A stretch of DNA of 64,000 nucleotides from Bacteroidales bacterium. Lineage in GTDB: Bacteria > Bacteroidota > Bacteroidia > Bacteroidales > UBA932. Both the position numbers and the translations under genes were made by a program. This document shows positions 43,367 to 52,939 of the stretch, one piece after another. The stretch spans positions 58,734 to 122,733 of the forward strand of contig JAEEVC010000007.1 in the NCBI GenBank assembly GCA_016287075.1. The letters are read 5' to 3'. Position 1 is the stretch's first letter. The number at the start of each line of letters is the position of its first letter. The notes under the pieces were generated by a model that made no database searches, was not told where the DNA came from, and worked only from the letters and a program-made list of their open reading frames with translations.

Positions 43367-44469
43367 AACTGCCGACGCTCCTCGTTGCAGCATGGGCTGT
43401 CCTGGCCGCTTTGACGTCCGCCTGTACGCCCCAGCCGCTGCCCGCCGACCCGCAGGCGGAAACGCCCGGTCAGCAAGATGATCCTGCCCCGCAGGATACA
43501 CCGGATCCGGTGGATCCGCCGAAACCGGAAGACCCTTCCGGACCGGCGGACGATCCCGGGCAGGATCCCGGGGATGTTCCGTCCACCCCGGAAACCGGCG
43601 GCAACAAGACCCTCGTCGTCTGGTACAGTTTCACGGGCAATTCCACGGCGATCGCCAGGGGGCTGCTGTCGCATATCAGCGCAGACGCCCTGGAGATCCG
43701 GCCGGCGGAGGAAGGATTGGATTATGCCGCAAACAATTATGCCATCGGCAGTTCCCTGATTGCCGCCATCCGTGCGAATCCTTCGTCAGCTGCGTCCTAT
43801 CCGGCCACCAAGGCGGTCGATGTCGCCTTCGGGGACTATGAGACCATCCTTATCGTCACCCCGCTGTGGTGGAGCCAGATGGCGGCGCCCATGCAGGGTT
43901 TCCTCTTCCAGAACGGGACGAAGATGGCAGGGAAGAACATCGGCCTCATCGTTACCAGCGCCAGCAGCGGCATTTCCGGCGTGGAACAGGATGCACGGCG
44001 GCTGGTTCCGGAAGGCAACTTCCTCTCCGAAAGTCTTTGGATTCGCTCTTCGCAGGTGGGCCGCGCGCCGGAACTCACGGCCGCCTGGTATGACAAAATG
44101 TTCCCGGTCACTCATGAAGAAACAGCTATGAACGCGCGCATTACCGCCGGCGGGCGGTCCTTTACCGCCGAAATCGAAGACTCTGCGACGGGACGGGCCT
44201 TTTGGGGCAAACTGCCGTTGACGCTGGATATGTCGGAACTGAATGGCAATGAGAAGTACTGCTATGGCGTCTCCCTGCCTGAAAACGACCGGTATTACGA
44301 CCGCATCGAGGCCGGTGACCTGATGCTCTACAGCGGCAGTTGCGTCGTGCTGTTCTACGGCTCCGCCGGAGGGTACAGCTATACCCGCATCGGGAAGGTT
44401 ACAGACAGTGCCGGACTGGCGCAGGCTCTCGGAAGCGCCGGCGTATCCGTTACTTTTGAAAAGCTGTAA
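43363..44469 (+). CDS. Lipoprotein: Pro/Asp-rich tether + flavodoxin domain + cyclophilin-like domain
   Basis: 368 aa; ALTSACTPQP signal; KTLVVWYSFTGNSTAIARGL flavodoxin P-loop; C-terminal GRAFWGKLPLTLDMSELNGNEKYCYGVSLP cyclophilin-like. Confidence 0.85.
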   Translation: MKLPTLLVAAWAVLAALTSACTPQPLPADPQAETPGQQDDPAPQDTPDPVDPPKPEDPSGPADDPGQDPGDVPSTPETGGNKTLVVWYSFTGNSTAIARGLLSHISADALEIRPAEEGLDYAANNYAIGSSLIAAIRANPSSAASYPATKAVDVAFGDYETILIVTPLWWSQMAAPMQGFLFQNGTKMAGKNIGLIVTSASSGISGVEQDARRLVPEGNFLSESLWIRSSQVGRAPELTAAWYDKMFPVTHEETAMNARITAGGRSFTAEIEDSATGRAFWGKLPLTLDMSELNGNEKYCYGVSLPENDRYYDRIEAGDLMLYSGSCVVLFYGSAGGYSYTRIGKVTDSAGLAQALGSAGVSVTFEKL

Positions 44470-44492
44470 GAACGTTCGGCGGGACAGCGGGA

Positions 44493-44846
44493 TCAACCGA
44501 ATTCCCCGATCAGGTAGAAAACCAGCAGGATGATGAGGAGGATGAATATCCAGCCCCAGCATCCGATTTTACGGGACTTCTTTTCGGGAGTCCCTTTTTT
44601 CGCAGGCGTTTTCGCGGCCGGCTTTTTCGGCTTCTTCTCCGGGGGATCGGCTTCCCAGGTGGAAAGCGTCATAACCCCTGGTTCACTCGTTGCGCGGAGA
44701 GCGCCGGCAGCATTTGCGGCGCGTGGCGCGCCTGGAGCATCTGCCGGACGGAACGCGTTCGGCGCAACTTCCACTTTCGTCCCGCAACGGGTACAGAACC
44801 GGGCGCCTGGAAGGATCTCTGCGCCGCAATGGGAACAATGTGCCAT
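44493..44846 (-). CDS. Zinc-ribbon protein with C-terminal TM (tail-anchored)
   Basis: 117 aa; MAHCSHCGAEILPGARFCTRCGTKV, A/P- and K/P-rich linkers, C-terminal WGWIFILLIILLVFYLIGEFG. Confidence 0.75.
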   Translation of the reverse strand: MAHCSHCGAEILPGARFCTRCGTKVEVAPNAFRPADAPGAPRAANAAGALRATSEPGVMTLSTWEADPPEKKPKKPAAKTPAKKGTPEKKSRKIGCWGWIFILLIILLVFYLIGEFG

Positions 44847-44858
44847 GGTCTTATCCTC

Positions 44859-47800
44859 CTATCCAATGCTATACAGGGTCTCTCCCAACTCTTCCACGAA
44901 GGTGTCGGGCGTGAATCCCAATCTGTCGAGGGCGTCCTCGACATCGGCGAGATCGACTTTCGTTCCGGGCTTGAAGAGCTTCCTGCAGGTTTCGACGGCC
45001 GTGGCCAGCCGGGCCTGGATCCGGCTCGCATCGGCGCCGTTGCGCGCGACGTCGCGCGGCCGGATGTAGTTGTCGAACTGCTTGACGCCCTGGCGCAGGC
45101 CTTCCATATATTTGGAAACCGCATCGGCCTGCAGCGCCAGCCGTTCGTTGATATCTTTCACAAGGGAGGCTTTTTTGAGCAGTTCGTCGCCCTGCCGGAA
45201 CCATTCCTTGCCCTTGTAGGTCACGGCATCCGCCACTTTCCGGGGATTGGTCAGGTCCACTTTCATCTTGTCCGGATCCAGCAGGATATCGATGTCCTTC
45301 CCATAGCTTTCCGGATGGTTCAGGACGTCTTCGATGTTCGTCTGGTCGATGGACTTGGCGAACTTGTTCGACAGTTCGGCCGTCCGGCTGCGGAACCCGG
45401 TGCCGGCATCCGTGATCTGGTGGTTGTAGATCTGCGTCGTCATGTTCTGGTCGAAGTAGACCTTCTCATTCTTCGCATTGAGGTAGTAATAGGTGACATC
45501 CCGGTCAATGGTGACTTTCTTCCCCTTCACCATCAGCAAGGCATCCTGGTTCTTGCTGGCATTGAATACCAGGATCTTGTCGGCAGGGATGCCCGTGATC
45601 TCGCTGAGGGTCTTTTTCGTGTTCCGGTCCGCGATCCGGTAGAAGTCCCCCAGCGTCTCGTTGAACTCCTTGCGCGTGAAATCGAGCGATTCGTCGGCAT
45701 AGTTCTGCAGCAGGTACATCGCCTGCTTGTTCTTCTGGCACTGGACGACCATCTTGTTCTTCAACTTCAGGTTGTCCGGATCGAGCGGGTTCATGTGGTA
45801 GAGTTCGACAGCCGCACGAAGGTCCTCGATATCCTGCATGGCCTTTTTCCGGCCGTAGTCCAGGGCGTCGTCCATCGGCCCCGACGTTTTCTGGGACTTG
45901 ACCAGGTCCACGAGCTGGTTCGCGCGGTGACCGGCCGTCTCCATGGCCTCCTTGGACGAGTTGATGGCGTTCTTCGTCACCTTGCCCTTGAGGGAGGTGA
46001 GGAATTCGCCCGCTTCGGACTTCATCTCCTGGAAGGCATCCGACATGGCCTCCTTCGTGAGTCCGGCCTTCTTGGCCGCTTCTCCCACCTTCTTCATGCC
46101 GAAGTCCATGACCTTCTCGCTGAGGTACTCGCGCGTGACGATCATTGCGCCCACGCAGAATCCGCCCCAGACGCTGTCGCCGCCCTTGTCCACATACTCC
46201 TTCATGCTCCGCATGACTTCGAGGCTGGTGAAAACCACGTCGGCGCAGCCCAGCGTGGCGGCGCCGAGGGCGAGGCGGCTGAAGAAGCCCATGGAATCCT
46301 CGACCTCTTTCGCTTTGTCGAAGAAGCAGGAAATGAACAGTTTAACCTCATCGGCGAGGGTCAGCGGGCGCACGTCGGCATTGGCCCCGTACCGCTCGCC
46401 GCTCAACACGCCGTTGAAGATCTCCATCACCGTATCGATCGAATGCCTGTCATAGCCATAGGCGGCATCGTATCCGTCGATGAGCGTATCGATGTATTTG
46501 TCGAGCGGGAAAAGCTGGTTGTAGAGGCCCAGGTACATAATCTGGCTCTGGATGTGGAGCAGCTGTTCGCCGATGTGCTTGTCCTCGTTCAGCGCATGCA
46601 GGCTCTCGGACGCATTCAGTTCCCGGCGCGGCTGCGAGCACAGCAGGACATCCGCATAGCCGTAATACGTGCGGCCGGCATGTTCGGTCTTCAGCATCAC
46701 CTGGGCCTTGATGCGGGAAGGCGCATCCAGCACCTTGCTGCAGCAGCGGAAGCGGCATGCGCGCGCCCTTTCCTCGATCGTGCCGGAATAGACATCGCAC
46801 TGGATAGCCAGCGAGTCCACCAGGTCCTGTTTGGTGTCATCGAGGGCGATGACCCGGTAATCGGTCGGAACCGGGGCGATTTCCAGGAGCTTATGGTTCT
46901 CCTCATCATAATCATACAGGGCGATCCGTGCCTTGGTTTCCGCCGGCACATAGGTCTTGCCATCACCACCGGTCGCGGCGAATTTCTTCGTATCGTGGCG
47001 GCCCGGGTCGTATTCTTCGATGAAACACTTGATTTCATAGACGCCCATGAGGGCAAGGCCCATCTGGAAGCGCCGTATTTCGAGGAACCCTTCGAGGGGA
47101 GAGCCCGTGCCGGCTTGTGCCACTACTTTCAGGCTATAGGTCTGGTATTCACCCGGCATCAGGTCGCCGGGCCGTTTCTCGCCGGGCTTGCGCGGGGAGA
47201 TCTTTTCCGTGATGACGGCCTCGTGCAGCCGCAATTCCGGATTCCATTCCACCGTCACCTCATAAGGCCCGTTGGGAATGGAGGCCGTGATGTGGGCATC
47301 CGCCTCCATGCCGGTGGCCAGGAACGGCAGACGGACGGGCTTGTAGTATTCCGCGGGAATGGTCAGGTTATCCTGTCCGAAGACGATTTCTCCGGCGCGG
47401 ATCTGGAAATGGACATGGTTGGTATAAGAACCTTTCGCGCCGGCGAGCGCGAAGGTGACGATGCCTTCCTGGGGGATCGTTCCCGTTTCCGGGGCAAAGA
47501 CATCGGCCGCTTTCCAGCCCGCCTTCAGGGCCGCGGAAGGGGAGACCCTGAGGTAGTTGTCGCCCGAGACGGACAGTTTTGCCGTCAGGGCCGGATCGGG
47601 CTGCTCTTCGCCGCCGGCCCCGATCCGCACGATCTGGGCATAGACCTGCCGGGGTGCGTCGCCGGGGAACAGGGTGTCGCCGAAGTCCTTGTACATGCGC
47701 ATGGCATAGCGGCAGGCAGGCTGCTGCTCTTCTTCGTCCTCTTCCGGTTCTTCATCCCCGGAGTCGTCGTCGCCGGATGATTTCGGATGGCGTCTTTTCC

Positions 47801-48497
47801 GGATGCCGGCGATGATGCCGGTAATACCGGCGATCGCTGCGGCAGGAATGGCATAGTCCATCCACCCGTCCCAGTTGACAGCGTCGGAATCCACCTCGAC
47901 ATCGCTCCCGCCTTCCTCGTCGCTGCCATGCCGGTCCTTTCCCTTTCCAAAGGAAGAGGATTTCTCCTTGGAGGGTACCGGCGCGGCATCCTGCTCCACG
48001 TCATAATCGATGAAAATGCTCAACGCGCTTGACATCGGGGCCCAGTCGATGCCGCCGGTACTCGAGAAAGACATGCATATGCTCACTTTCTCAGCCCCTT
48101 CCGGTACCGTATAACTGGTCGATAAAGAAGCGTATTTCCCCCGTTCGGTATCCGCATTCCTGGAGGCGGGGGTATCTTCCAGATACCGGCTTCCTTTCAT
48201 GACCACGGAAACAGAGATAGATGTGCTGTTTGCGCCGATCCCTTCATCCGGACCATAGCCTTCCAGGCTCGTCAAGCCGAGCTGGATGGTCTCGCCGGGC
48301 CGGATGGTACCCACATAGGTCCTGAAATGAGCGTCATAGTAATCTCTTTCCTCTTTCATGGTGACCTTGCCGCCCGAAAAGGAAAAAGAGGCCTTCGCCC
48401 TGTCGAATTTCAGCGTGAAACTGTCAGCGTTCAGGGCCGGCGTGCAGAGCAGTCCTGCCGCCATGGATGCAAGGACTGCAAGAAGCTTATTTCGCAT
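44859..48497 (-). CDS. Large uncharacterised single-pass membrane protein (about 1212 aa)
   Basis: Signal peptide MRNKLLAVLASMAAGLLCTPALNA, about 190-aa extracytoplasmic region, TM YAIPAAAIAGITGIIAGIRKRRH, acidic linker, about 940-aa C-terminal part. Confidence 0.75.
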   Translation of the reverse strand: MRNKLLAVLASMAAGLLCTPALNADSFTLKFDRAKASFSFSGGKVTMKEERDYYDAHFRTYVGTIRPGETIQLGLTSLEGYGPDEGIGANSTSISVSVVMKGSRYLEDTPASRNADTERGKYASLSTSYTVPEGAEKVSICMSFSSTGGIDWAPMSSALSIFIDYDVEQDAAPVPSKEKSSSFGKGKDRHGSDEEGGSDVEVDSDAVNWDGWMDYAIPAAAIAGITGIIAGIRKRRHPKSSGDDDSGDEEPEEDEEEQQPACRYAMRMYKDFGDTLFPGDAPRQVYAQIVRIGAGGEEQPDPALTAKLSVSGDNYLRVSPSAALKAGWKAADVFAPETGTIPQEGIVTFALAGAKGSYTNHVHFQIRAGEIVFGQDNLTIPAEYYKPVRLPFLATGMEADAHITASIPNGPYEVTVEWNPELRLHEAVITEKISPRKPGEKRPGDLMPGEYQTYSLKVVAQAGTGSPLEGFLEIRRFQMGLALMGVYEIKCFIEEYDPGRHDTKKFAATGGDGKTYVPAETKARIALYDYDEENHKLLEIAPVPTDYRVIALDDTKQDLVDSLAIQCDVYSGTIEERARACRFRCCSKVLDAPSRIKAQVMLKTEHAGRTYYGYADVLLCSQPRRELNASESLHALNEDKHIGEQLLHIQSQIMYLGLYNQLFPLDKYIDTLIDGYDAAYGYDRHSIDTVMEIFNGVLSGERYGANADVRPLTLADEVKLFISCFFDKAKEVEDSMGFFSRLALGAATLGCADVVFTSLEVMRSMKEYVDKGGDSVWGGFCVGAMIVTREYLSEKVMDFGMKKVGEAAKKAGLTKEAMSDAFQEMKSEAGEFLTSLKGKVTKNAINSSKEAMETAGHRANQLVDLVKSQKTSGPMDDALDYGRKKAMQDIEDLRAAVELYHMNPLDPDNLKLKNKMVVQCQKNKQAMYLLQNYADESLDFTRKEFNETLGDFYRIADRNTKKTLSEITGIPADKILVFNASKNQDALLMVKGKKVTIDRDVTYYYLNAKNEKVYFDQNMTTQIYNHQITDAGTGFRSRTAELSNKFAKSIDQTNIEDVLNHPESYGKDIDILLDPDKMKVDLTNPRKVADAVTYKGKEWFRQGDELLKKASLVKDINERLALQADAVSKYMEGLRQGVKQFDNYIRPRDVARNGADASRIQARLATAVETCRKLFKPGTKVDLADVEDALDRLGFTPDTFVEELGETLYSIG

Positions 48498-49200
48498 TTG
48501 TGCAGCGGGATTTGATGAAGTCAAAGACGAAGTCGAAGTCCTCCGGGGAGACATAGACCTGATTCTTGTTCAGGAGCTGGTTGACCTTGATCAGATGGAG
48601 TCTGGGACGCGGGATGACGCGGCGGACGTTCGCGAAGACGGACGTGCTGGAGGTCTTGCCTGCCGACAGCAGGCCGGCGCCTGCGACCGTCGGCTTTCCG
48701 GCCGCCAGGCCCACCAGCGTGGTGATGAAGGCGACCGCCTGCGCTTTCTCGACCTGCCGCGGCAACTGGATGTGCTTGATTTCCTTTTCGTCCATCTCGA
48801 ACAGGACGACGTATTTCCCGCCGTAGATGGCGGCCAGCAGCAGGACGCCCAGTTCGGTCAGGACCGCCATGCCGGCCAGTGCGATGAGCAGCCCCTTCCC
48901 CATGTCCAGGAATCCGGCGAAATCCCCGTGGATGACGTAGATGAAAAAGCCGAACACGAGCCATCCGATGAGGATGATAAAGAAGAAGATCTTGTAAACG
49001 GTCAGGAAAACCGTCGGATTGGTGACCATGTTCATTTCATAGACCCAGCGGTACTTCCCGTCCGAGCACAACTGGACATCTTTTCCCTGGTAGGAAGTGG
49101 ATGCAAGGGGCTTGGTTTCGGGCGTGGCCGATTGTCCGCAATGGGGACAGAACTGGGCTTCTCCGGGAATCTCCTTTCCGCAGTGGGGGCAGTAACTCAT
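48487..49200 (-). CDS. Zinc-ribbon multi-pass membrane protein
   Basis: 237 aa; MSYCPHCGKEIPGEAQFCPHCGQ; hydrophobic segments FFFIILIGWLVFGFFIYVI and GLLIALAGMAVLTELGVLLLAAIYGG. Confidence 0.75.
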   Translation of the reverse strand: MSYCPHCGKEIPGEAQFCPHCGQSATPETKPLASTSYQGKDVQLCSDGKYRWVYEMNMVTNPTVFLTVYKIFFFIILIGWLVFGFFIYVIHGDFAGFLDMGKGLLIALAGMAVLTELGVLLLAAIYGGKYVVLFEMDEKEIKHIQLPRQVEKAQAVAFITTLVGLAAGKPTVAGAGLLSAGKTSSTSVFANVRRVIPRPRLHLIKVNQLLNKNQVYVSPEDFDFVFDFIKSRCTNAK

Positions 49201-49231
49201 GGGATAAATGGTATTTCGGTTGTTTGACTTA

Positions 49232-49239
49232 CAAAGCTA
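49232..49239 (-). promoter_or_regulatory. -7 box for zinc-ribbon/large-protein operon
   Basis: TAGCTTTG on minus strand, about 30 nt before ATG 49200, TTG about 20 nt further upstream. Confidence 0.5.
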
Positions 49240-49297
49240 AACAATCGGAAGGATAAATACAAGAAAAGATGTCCGCCCCGTCACGGGTGCGGCATTC

Positions 49298-50179
49298 CTA
49301 TTTCATAATATGGCGTCTGAACGCTTCCAGAAGGTGCTGCCTGGCCGCCTTGCTTTCCTCCCTCCGCGGGAACAGCATGTCGAAGGCGTGGGTGTTTCCG
49401 GGGAAGACATCGACATCCGCATCCACTCCGGCGGCGCGAAGATGCTCCACATAGGTGAGCGTCTCCGCATAAAAAGGCTCGCCGGCTGCGACGAATGTAT
49501 AGCAGGGGGGAAGCCGGGTATAATCCGTTTCCAGGGCAGGGGAGGCATATTTGCTGACGGAGTCCGTGCCGTACCTGTCCCCGAGATAGTGCCGCCAGCC
49601 CCAGTGGTTGCGCCGGGTATTCCAGACACGGCCATGGTTGTCAGCCGAGGATTCGGTATCCCTGCAGTCGAGCATGGGATAGAGGGGCAGCTGGAGCGCA
49701 ACGGGAATCTCGCCTTTGTCCCTCGCATAGAGGCAGAGGGCCGCCGTGAGTCCTCCGCCGGCGCTTTCACCGCCGATGACGATGCGCTCCCTGTCAATAC
49801 CGAGTTCGCCGGCATGGTCATACATCCACGCCAGCGCCGCGTAACAGTCCTCCAGCGCGGCGGGGAAGGGCGCCTTGCCGGCGAGGCGATAGTCCGGACA
49901 GACGACGACGGCGCCGCACTGCTCGGCGAGCAGCTTCCCGCAGGACATGTCCAGCATGTATGGTCCTCCCAGCATGTACCCGCCGCCGTGGATCCAGAGG
50001 ACTCCGGGAGCGGGGCCGTCCGACTCCTTCGGCGCCAGGACCCTGGCCTTCATCTTGCCGGCCTGCGTCCCGATCCTGACGGTACGGGACGGAACGGTCC
50101 TGCCACTGGACAGGAATGACAGGATCAGGAGGAGGAGGGTCAACAACATTTTCACGGTCACTTTCAGTGATGCTTGCAT
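49298..50179 (-). CDS. Alpha/beta hydrolase (HSL/esterase type), secreted or lipid-anchored
   Basis: 293 aa; VLWIHGGGYMLGGP oxyanion HGGG; IVIGGESAGGGLTAALCL GxSxG. Confidence 0.9.
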   Translation of the reverse strand: MQASLKVTVKMLLTLLLLILSFLSSGRTVPSRTVRIGTQAGKMKARVLAPKESDGPAPGVLWIHGGGYMLGGPYMLDMSCGKLLAEQCGAVVVCPDYRLAGKAPFPAALEDCYAALAWMYDHAGELGIDRERIVIGGESAGGGLTAALCLYARDKGEIPVALQLPLYPMLDCRDTESSADNHGRVWNTRRNHWGWRHYLGDRYGTDSVSKYASPALETDYTRLPPCYTFVAAGEPFYAETLTYVEHLRAAGVDADVDVFPGNTHAFDMLFPRREESKAARQHLLEAFRRHIMK

Positions 50180-50305
50180 TCACAAAAATAATGCCTGAAT
50201 GCGGCCCGATGGCCGGACAGGCGCCGACCGGGGGCTCCTTTCGGGAAAATGCAGAAAAAATGCCAAAGAATTCCGTCCGGACTTTCCTGTCATTGATTTA
50301 TTTGC

Positions 50306-50313
50306 TACATTTG
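50306..50313 (+). promoter_or_regulatory. -7 box abutting start codon of symporter gene
   Basis: TACATTTG, 4 nt before ATG 50318. Confidence 0.5.
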
Positions 50314-50317
50314 GGGC

Positions 50318-51907
50318 ATGTTAGTAAAGTGTATTCTCCTCGTCCTGTTCTTTGCCGTGATGATCGGTGTCGGCTTTTATTGCCGCCGGACCGCATCTGA
50401 CGTGCAGGGCTTCGTCCTGGGAGGCCGCAATGTCGGCTCCTGGCTCACGGCATTCGCATTCGGCACCTCTTATTTTTCGGCGGTCATCTTTGTCGGATAC
50501 GCCGGCCAGTTCGGCTGGAAGTATGGCCTGGCCGCCACCTGGATCGGGATCGGCAACGCCCTCATCGGCTCGCTGCTTGCCTGGCGGATCCTGGGACGGC
50601 GGACCCGCCTCATGACGCAGCATCTGCAGAGCGCCACGATGCCCGACTTCTTCGGGAAGCGCTTCTTCAGCAATCCGCTCAAGGTCGCCGCGTCCGTCAT
50701 CGTGTTCATTTTCCTCATTCCCTATACCGCATCGCTCTATAACGGCCTGTCGCGGCTGTTCAGCATGGCATTCAATGTGGATTACGTCTGGTGCGTGCTG
50801 GGGATGGCCCTCCTCACCGGTATCTATGTGCTGGTAGGCGGCTATATGGCGACCGCCGTGAACGATTTCATCCAGGGGCTGATCATGCTGGCGGGCATCT
50901 GCGCCGTCATCGCGTCCGTCCTCAGCGGCAACGGGGGATTCACCGCGGCCGTGGAGCGCCTTTCGCAGATCCCGTCCGAATCCGCCCCCGGCCTGAACGG
51001 AGCGTTCGTCTCCTTCCTGGGCCCGCAGCCCGTCTATCTGCTGGGTGTCGTCCTGCTGACGTCCCTGGGGACCTGGGGACTGCCGCAGATGGTGGGCAAG
51101 TTCTACGCCATCCGCAACGAGGCGGCCATCCGCAAGGGGACGATCATTTCCACGCTGTTCGCCATCATCGTGGCCGGCGGCTGCTATTTCCTGGGCGGCT
51201 TCGGGCGTCTTTACAGCCAGAACATCGAGTACACGCCGTCCGGGACCCCGGTTTACGACAGCATCGTCCCGTCCATGCTGGCCACCCTGCCGGACCTGAT
51301 GATCGGCGTCGTGATCATCCTGGTGCTCTCCGCGTCCATGTCGACCTTGTCCTCGCTGGTGCTGACCTCCGGGTCCACGCTGACGCTGGATATTATCGAC
51401 CCGGCACTGGCCAGGGCCCGCAAAGGCGCGCACATGAATGACCGCAGTCAGTTGCTCTGCATCCGTCTGCTCGTGCTGTTCTTCATCGTCGTGTCGTCCG
51501 TCCTCGCCATCGTCCAGGCCAAGAGTTCCGTGACCTTCATCGCCCAGCTCATGGGCATCTCCTGGGGCGCGCTGGCCGGTGCTTTCCTGGCGCCGTTCCT
51601 GTATGGATTGTATTGGAAGAGAACGACTTCCGCTTCGGTTTGGGCCTCCTTCCTTACGGGTGTGGGCGTCATGTGCGGCTGCATGTACTGCACTTTTACG
51701 GGCAAGACCTTCCTCAGCCCCTATTTCACCTCGCCGATCAACGCCGGCATGCTTGCGATGCTGTTGGGACTGGTGGTCGTGCCCGTGGTGAGCGTTTTCA
51801 CCAGGGTGAACCGGAAAGAAGCGGTGGACGGGATGTTCGAATGCTATGACAGCACCGTTACGGTCCGTGCTGCGGAGGTCCTCTCCGAGGAAGCGGAGGA
51901 GGGCTAG
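50318..51907 (+). CDS. Sodium:solute symporter family protein
   Basis: 529 aa; VLGGRNVGSWLTAFAFGTSYFSAVIFVGYAGQFGWKYG; LSASMSTLSSLVLTSGSTLTLDI. Confidence 0.9.
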   Translation: MLVKCILLVLFFAVMIGVGFYCRRTASDVQGFVLGGRNVGSWLTAFAFGTSYFSAVIFVGYAGQFGWKYGLAATWIGIGNALIGSLLAWRILGRRTRLMTQHLQSATMPDFFGKRFFSNPLKVAASVIVFIFLIPYTASLYNGLSRLFSMAFNVDYVWCVLGMALLTGIYVLVGGYMATAVNDFIQGLIMLAGICAVIASVLSGNGGFTAAVERLSQIPSESAPGLNGAFVSFLGPQPVYLLGVVLLTSLGTWGLPQMVGKFYAIRNEAAIRKGTIISTLFAIIVAGGCYFLGGFGRLYSQNIEYTPSGTPVYDSIVPSMLATLPDLMIGVVIILVLSASMSTLSSLVLTSGSTLTLDIIDPALARARKGAHMNDRSQLLCIRLLVLFFIVVSSVLAIVQAKSSVTFIAQLMGISWGALAGAFLAPFLYGLYWKRTTSASVWASFLTGVGVMCGCMYCTFTGKTFLSPYFTSPINAGMLAMLLGLVVVPVVSVFTRVNRKEAVDGMFECYDSTVTVRAAEVLSEEAEEG

Positions 51908-52548
51908 AAGACGAGCGTGTAACCGATACCCAACGTGTGACAGGCGGCCGTAAGGTCGCCTTTTTCAAACAGGTGGAACATGTAGAAGAAATCCAGCGAA
52001 TGGCCCTTCCCGAGACTGATTTCCGTACCGGCATAATGCAGGGAACGCACCCATTTGCCGGTGTCGAAACTGTTGAAGAACTCGTACATCAGATAGGGCG
52101 TGAAGATGCTTTCCGGGGCCTTGTATTGCCCGCGGAGCCGCGTCCGGAGGGTATTGCTGAATGATTTCGCACCCGGGTTATAGGCCAGTTCGTACTTCTC
52201 CCGGAGCGCGAGGGCGAGGCCGTCGCGCCGGAGGGTTTCGGTCAGGCACAGGACCGCCTTGTGCTGGACCAGGTCGCCCGCCGAAGGGATGCGCCAGTAT
52301 TCATAGCTCAGGTCGCCCTTGAGCCAGCTGCTGAAATTGTATCCGCCGCCGGCCATGGCGAACCAGCATTCGGTATTGCGGACATGGTCAAAGGAGCGGT
52401 GCTCCAGGCGGGCCATGGCGTACGGGGCGCCGAAGGATTTGACGAGCTGGATGCTGCTCCAGGTTCCGAGGTCGGTGACGGCCTGGGCGGATGCCCGCGT
52501 GGCGGACAACGCGAGGACGGACAGGATGAGGACGAATAATTTTTTCAT
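51904..52548 (-). CDS. DUF2490-like outer membrane protein
   Basis: 214 aa; signal peptide; AVTDLGTWSSIQLVKSF...WFAMAGGGYNFSSWLKGDLSYEYWRIPSAGDLVQHKAVL. Confidence 0.7.
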   Translation of the reverse strand: MKKLFVLILSVLALSATRASAQAVTDLGTWSSIQLVKSFGAPYAMARLEHRSFDHVRNTECWFAMAGGGYNFSSWLKGDLSYEYWRIPSAGDLVQHKAVLCLTETLRRDGLALALREKYELAYNPGAKSFSNTLRTRLRGQYKAPESIFTPYLMYEFFNSFDTGKWVRSLHYAGTEISLGKGHSLDFFYMFHLFEKGDLTAACHTLGIGYTLVF

Positions 52549-52620
52549 ACACTACTGCGGAAACAACTGAAGCAAAGATACAAAGAAAATATGTATATTT
52601 GTTCCCGCAAACCAAGATAT

Positions 52621-52896
52621 ATGGAACAGAAATTTTGCCAGAGCTGCGGAATGCCGCTCACGGAAGGGCTCTTCGGCACAAATGCCGACGGCAGCCGGAA
52701 CGAAGATTACTGCGTGTATTGCTACAAGGACGGGAAGTTCCTGCAGGACTGCACGATGGACGAGATGATCGAACATTGTTCCCAGTTCGTCGATGAGGTC
52801 AACAAGCATCTGCCCCAGCCGATTACACGGGAACAATACAAGGAGCAGATGCGGAAGTATTTCCCGTATCTCAAGCGCTGGAGCAGGCAAGGCTGA
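52621..52896 (+). CDS. Putative zinc-ribbon domain protein
   Basis: 91 aa; MEQKFCQSCGMPLTEGLFGTNADGSRNEDYCVYCYKDGKF. Confidence 0.85.
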   Translation: MEQKFCQSCGMPLTEGLFGTNADGSRNEDYCVYCYKDGKFLQDCTMDEMIEHCSQFVDEVNKHLPQPITREQYKEQMRKYFPYLKRWSRQG

Positions 52897-52939
52897 GCGC
52901 TTTGACGGTACCGGAACGCATCATTTTGCAGGAAAACCC

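Noticed and set aside
44829-47780. 983-aa plus-strand ORF
   Set aside because: Antisense shadow of the 1212-aa protein; composition typical of reverse-frame translation, no recognisable motifs.
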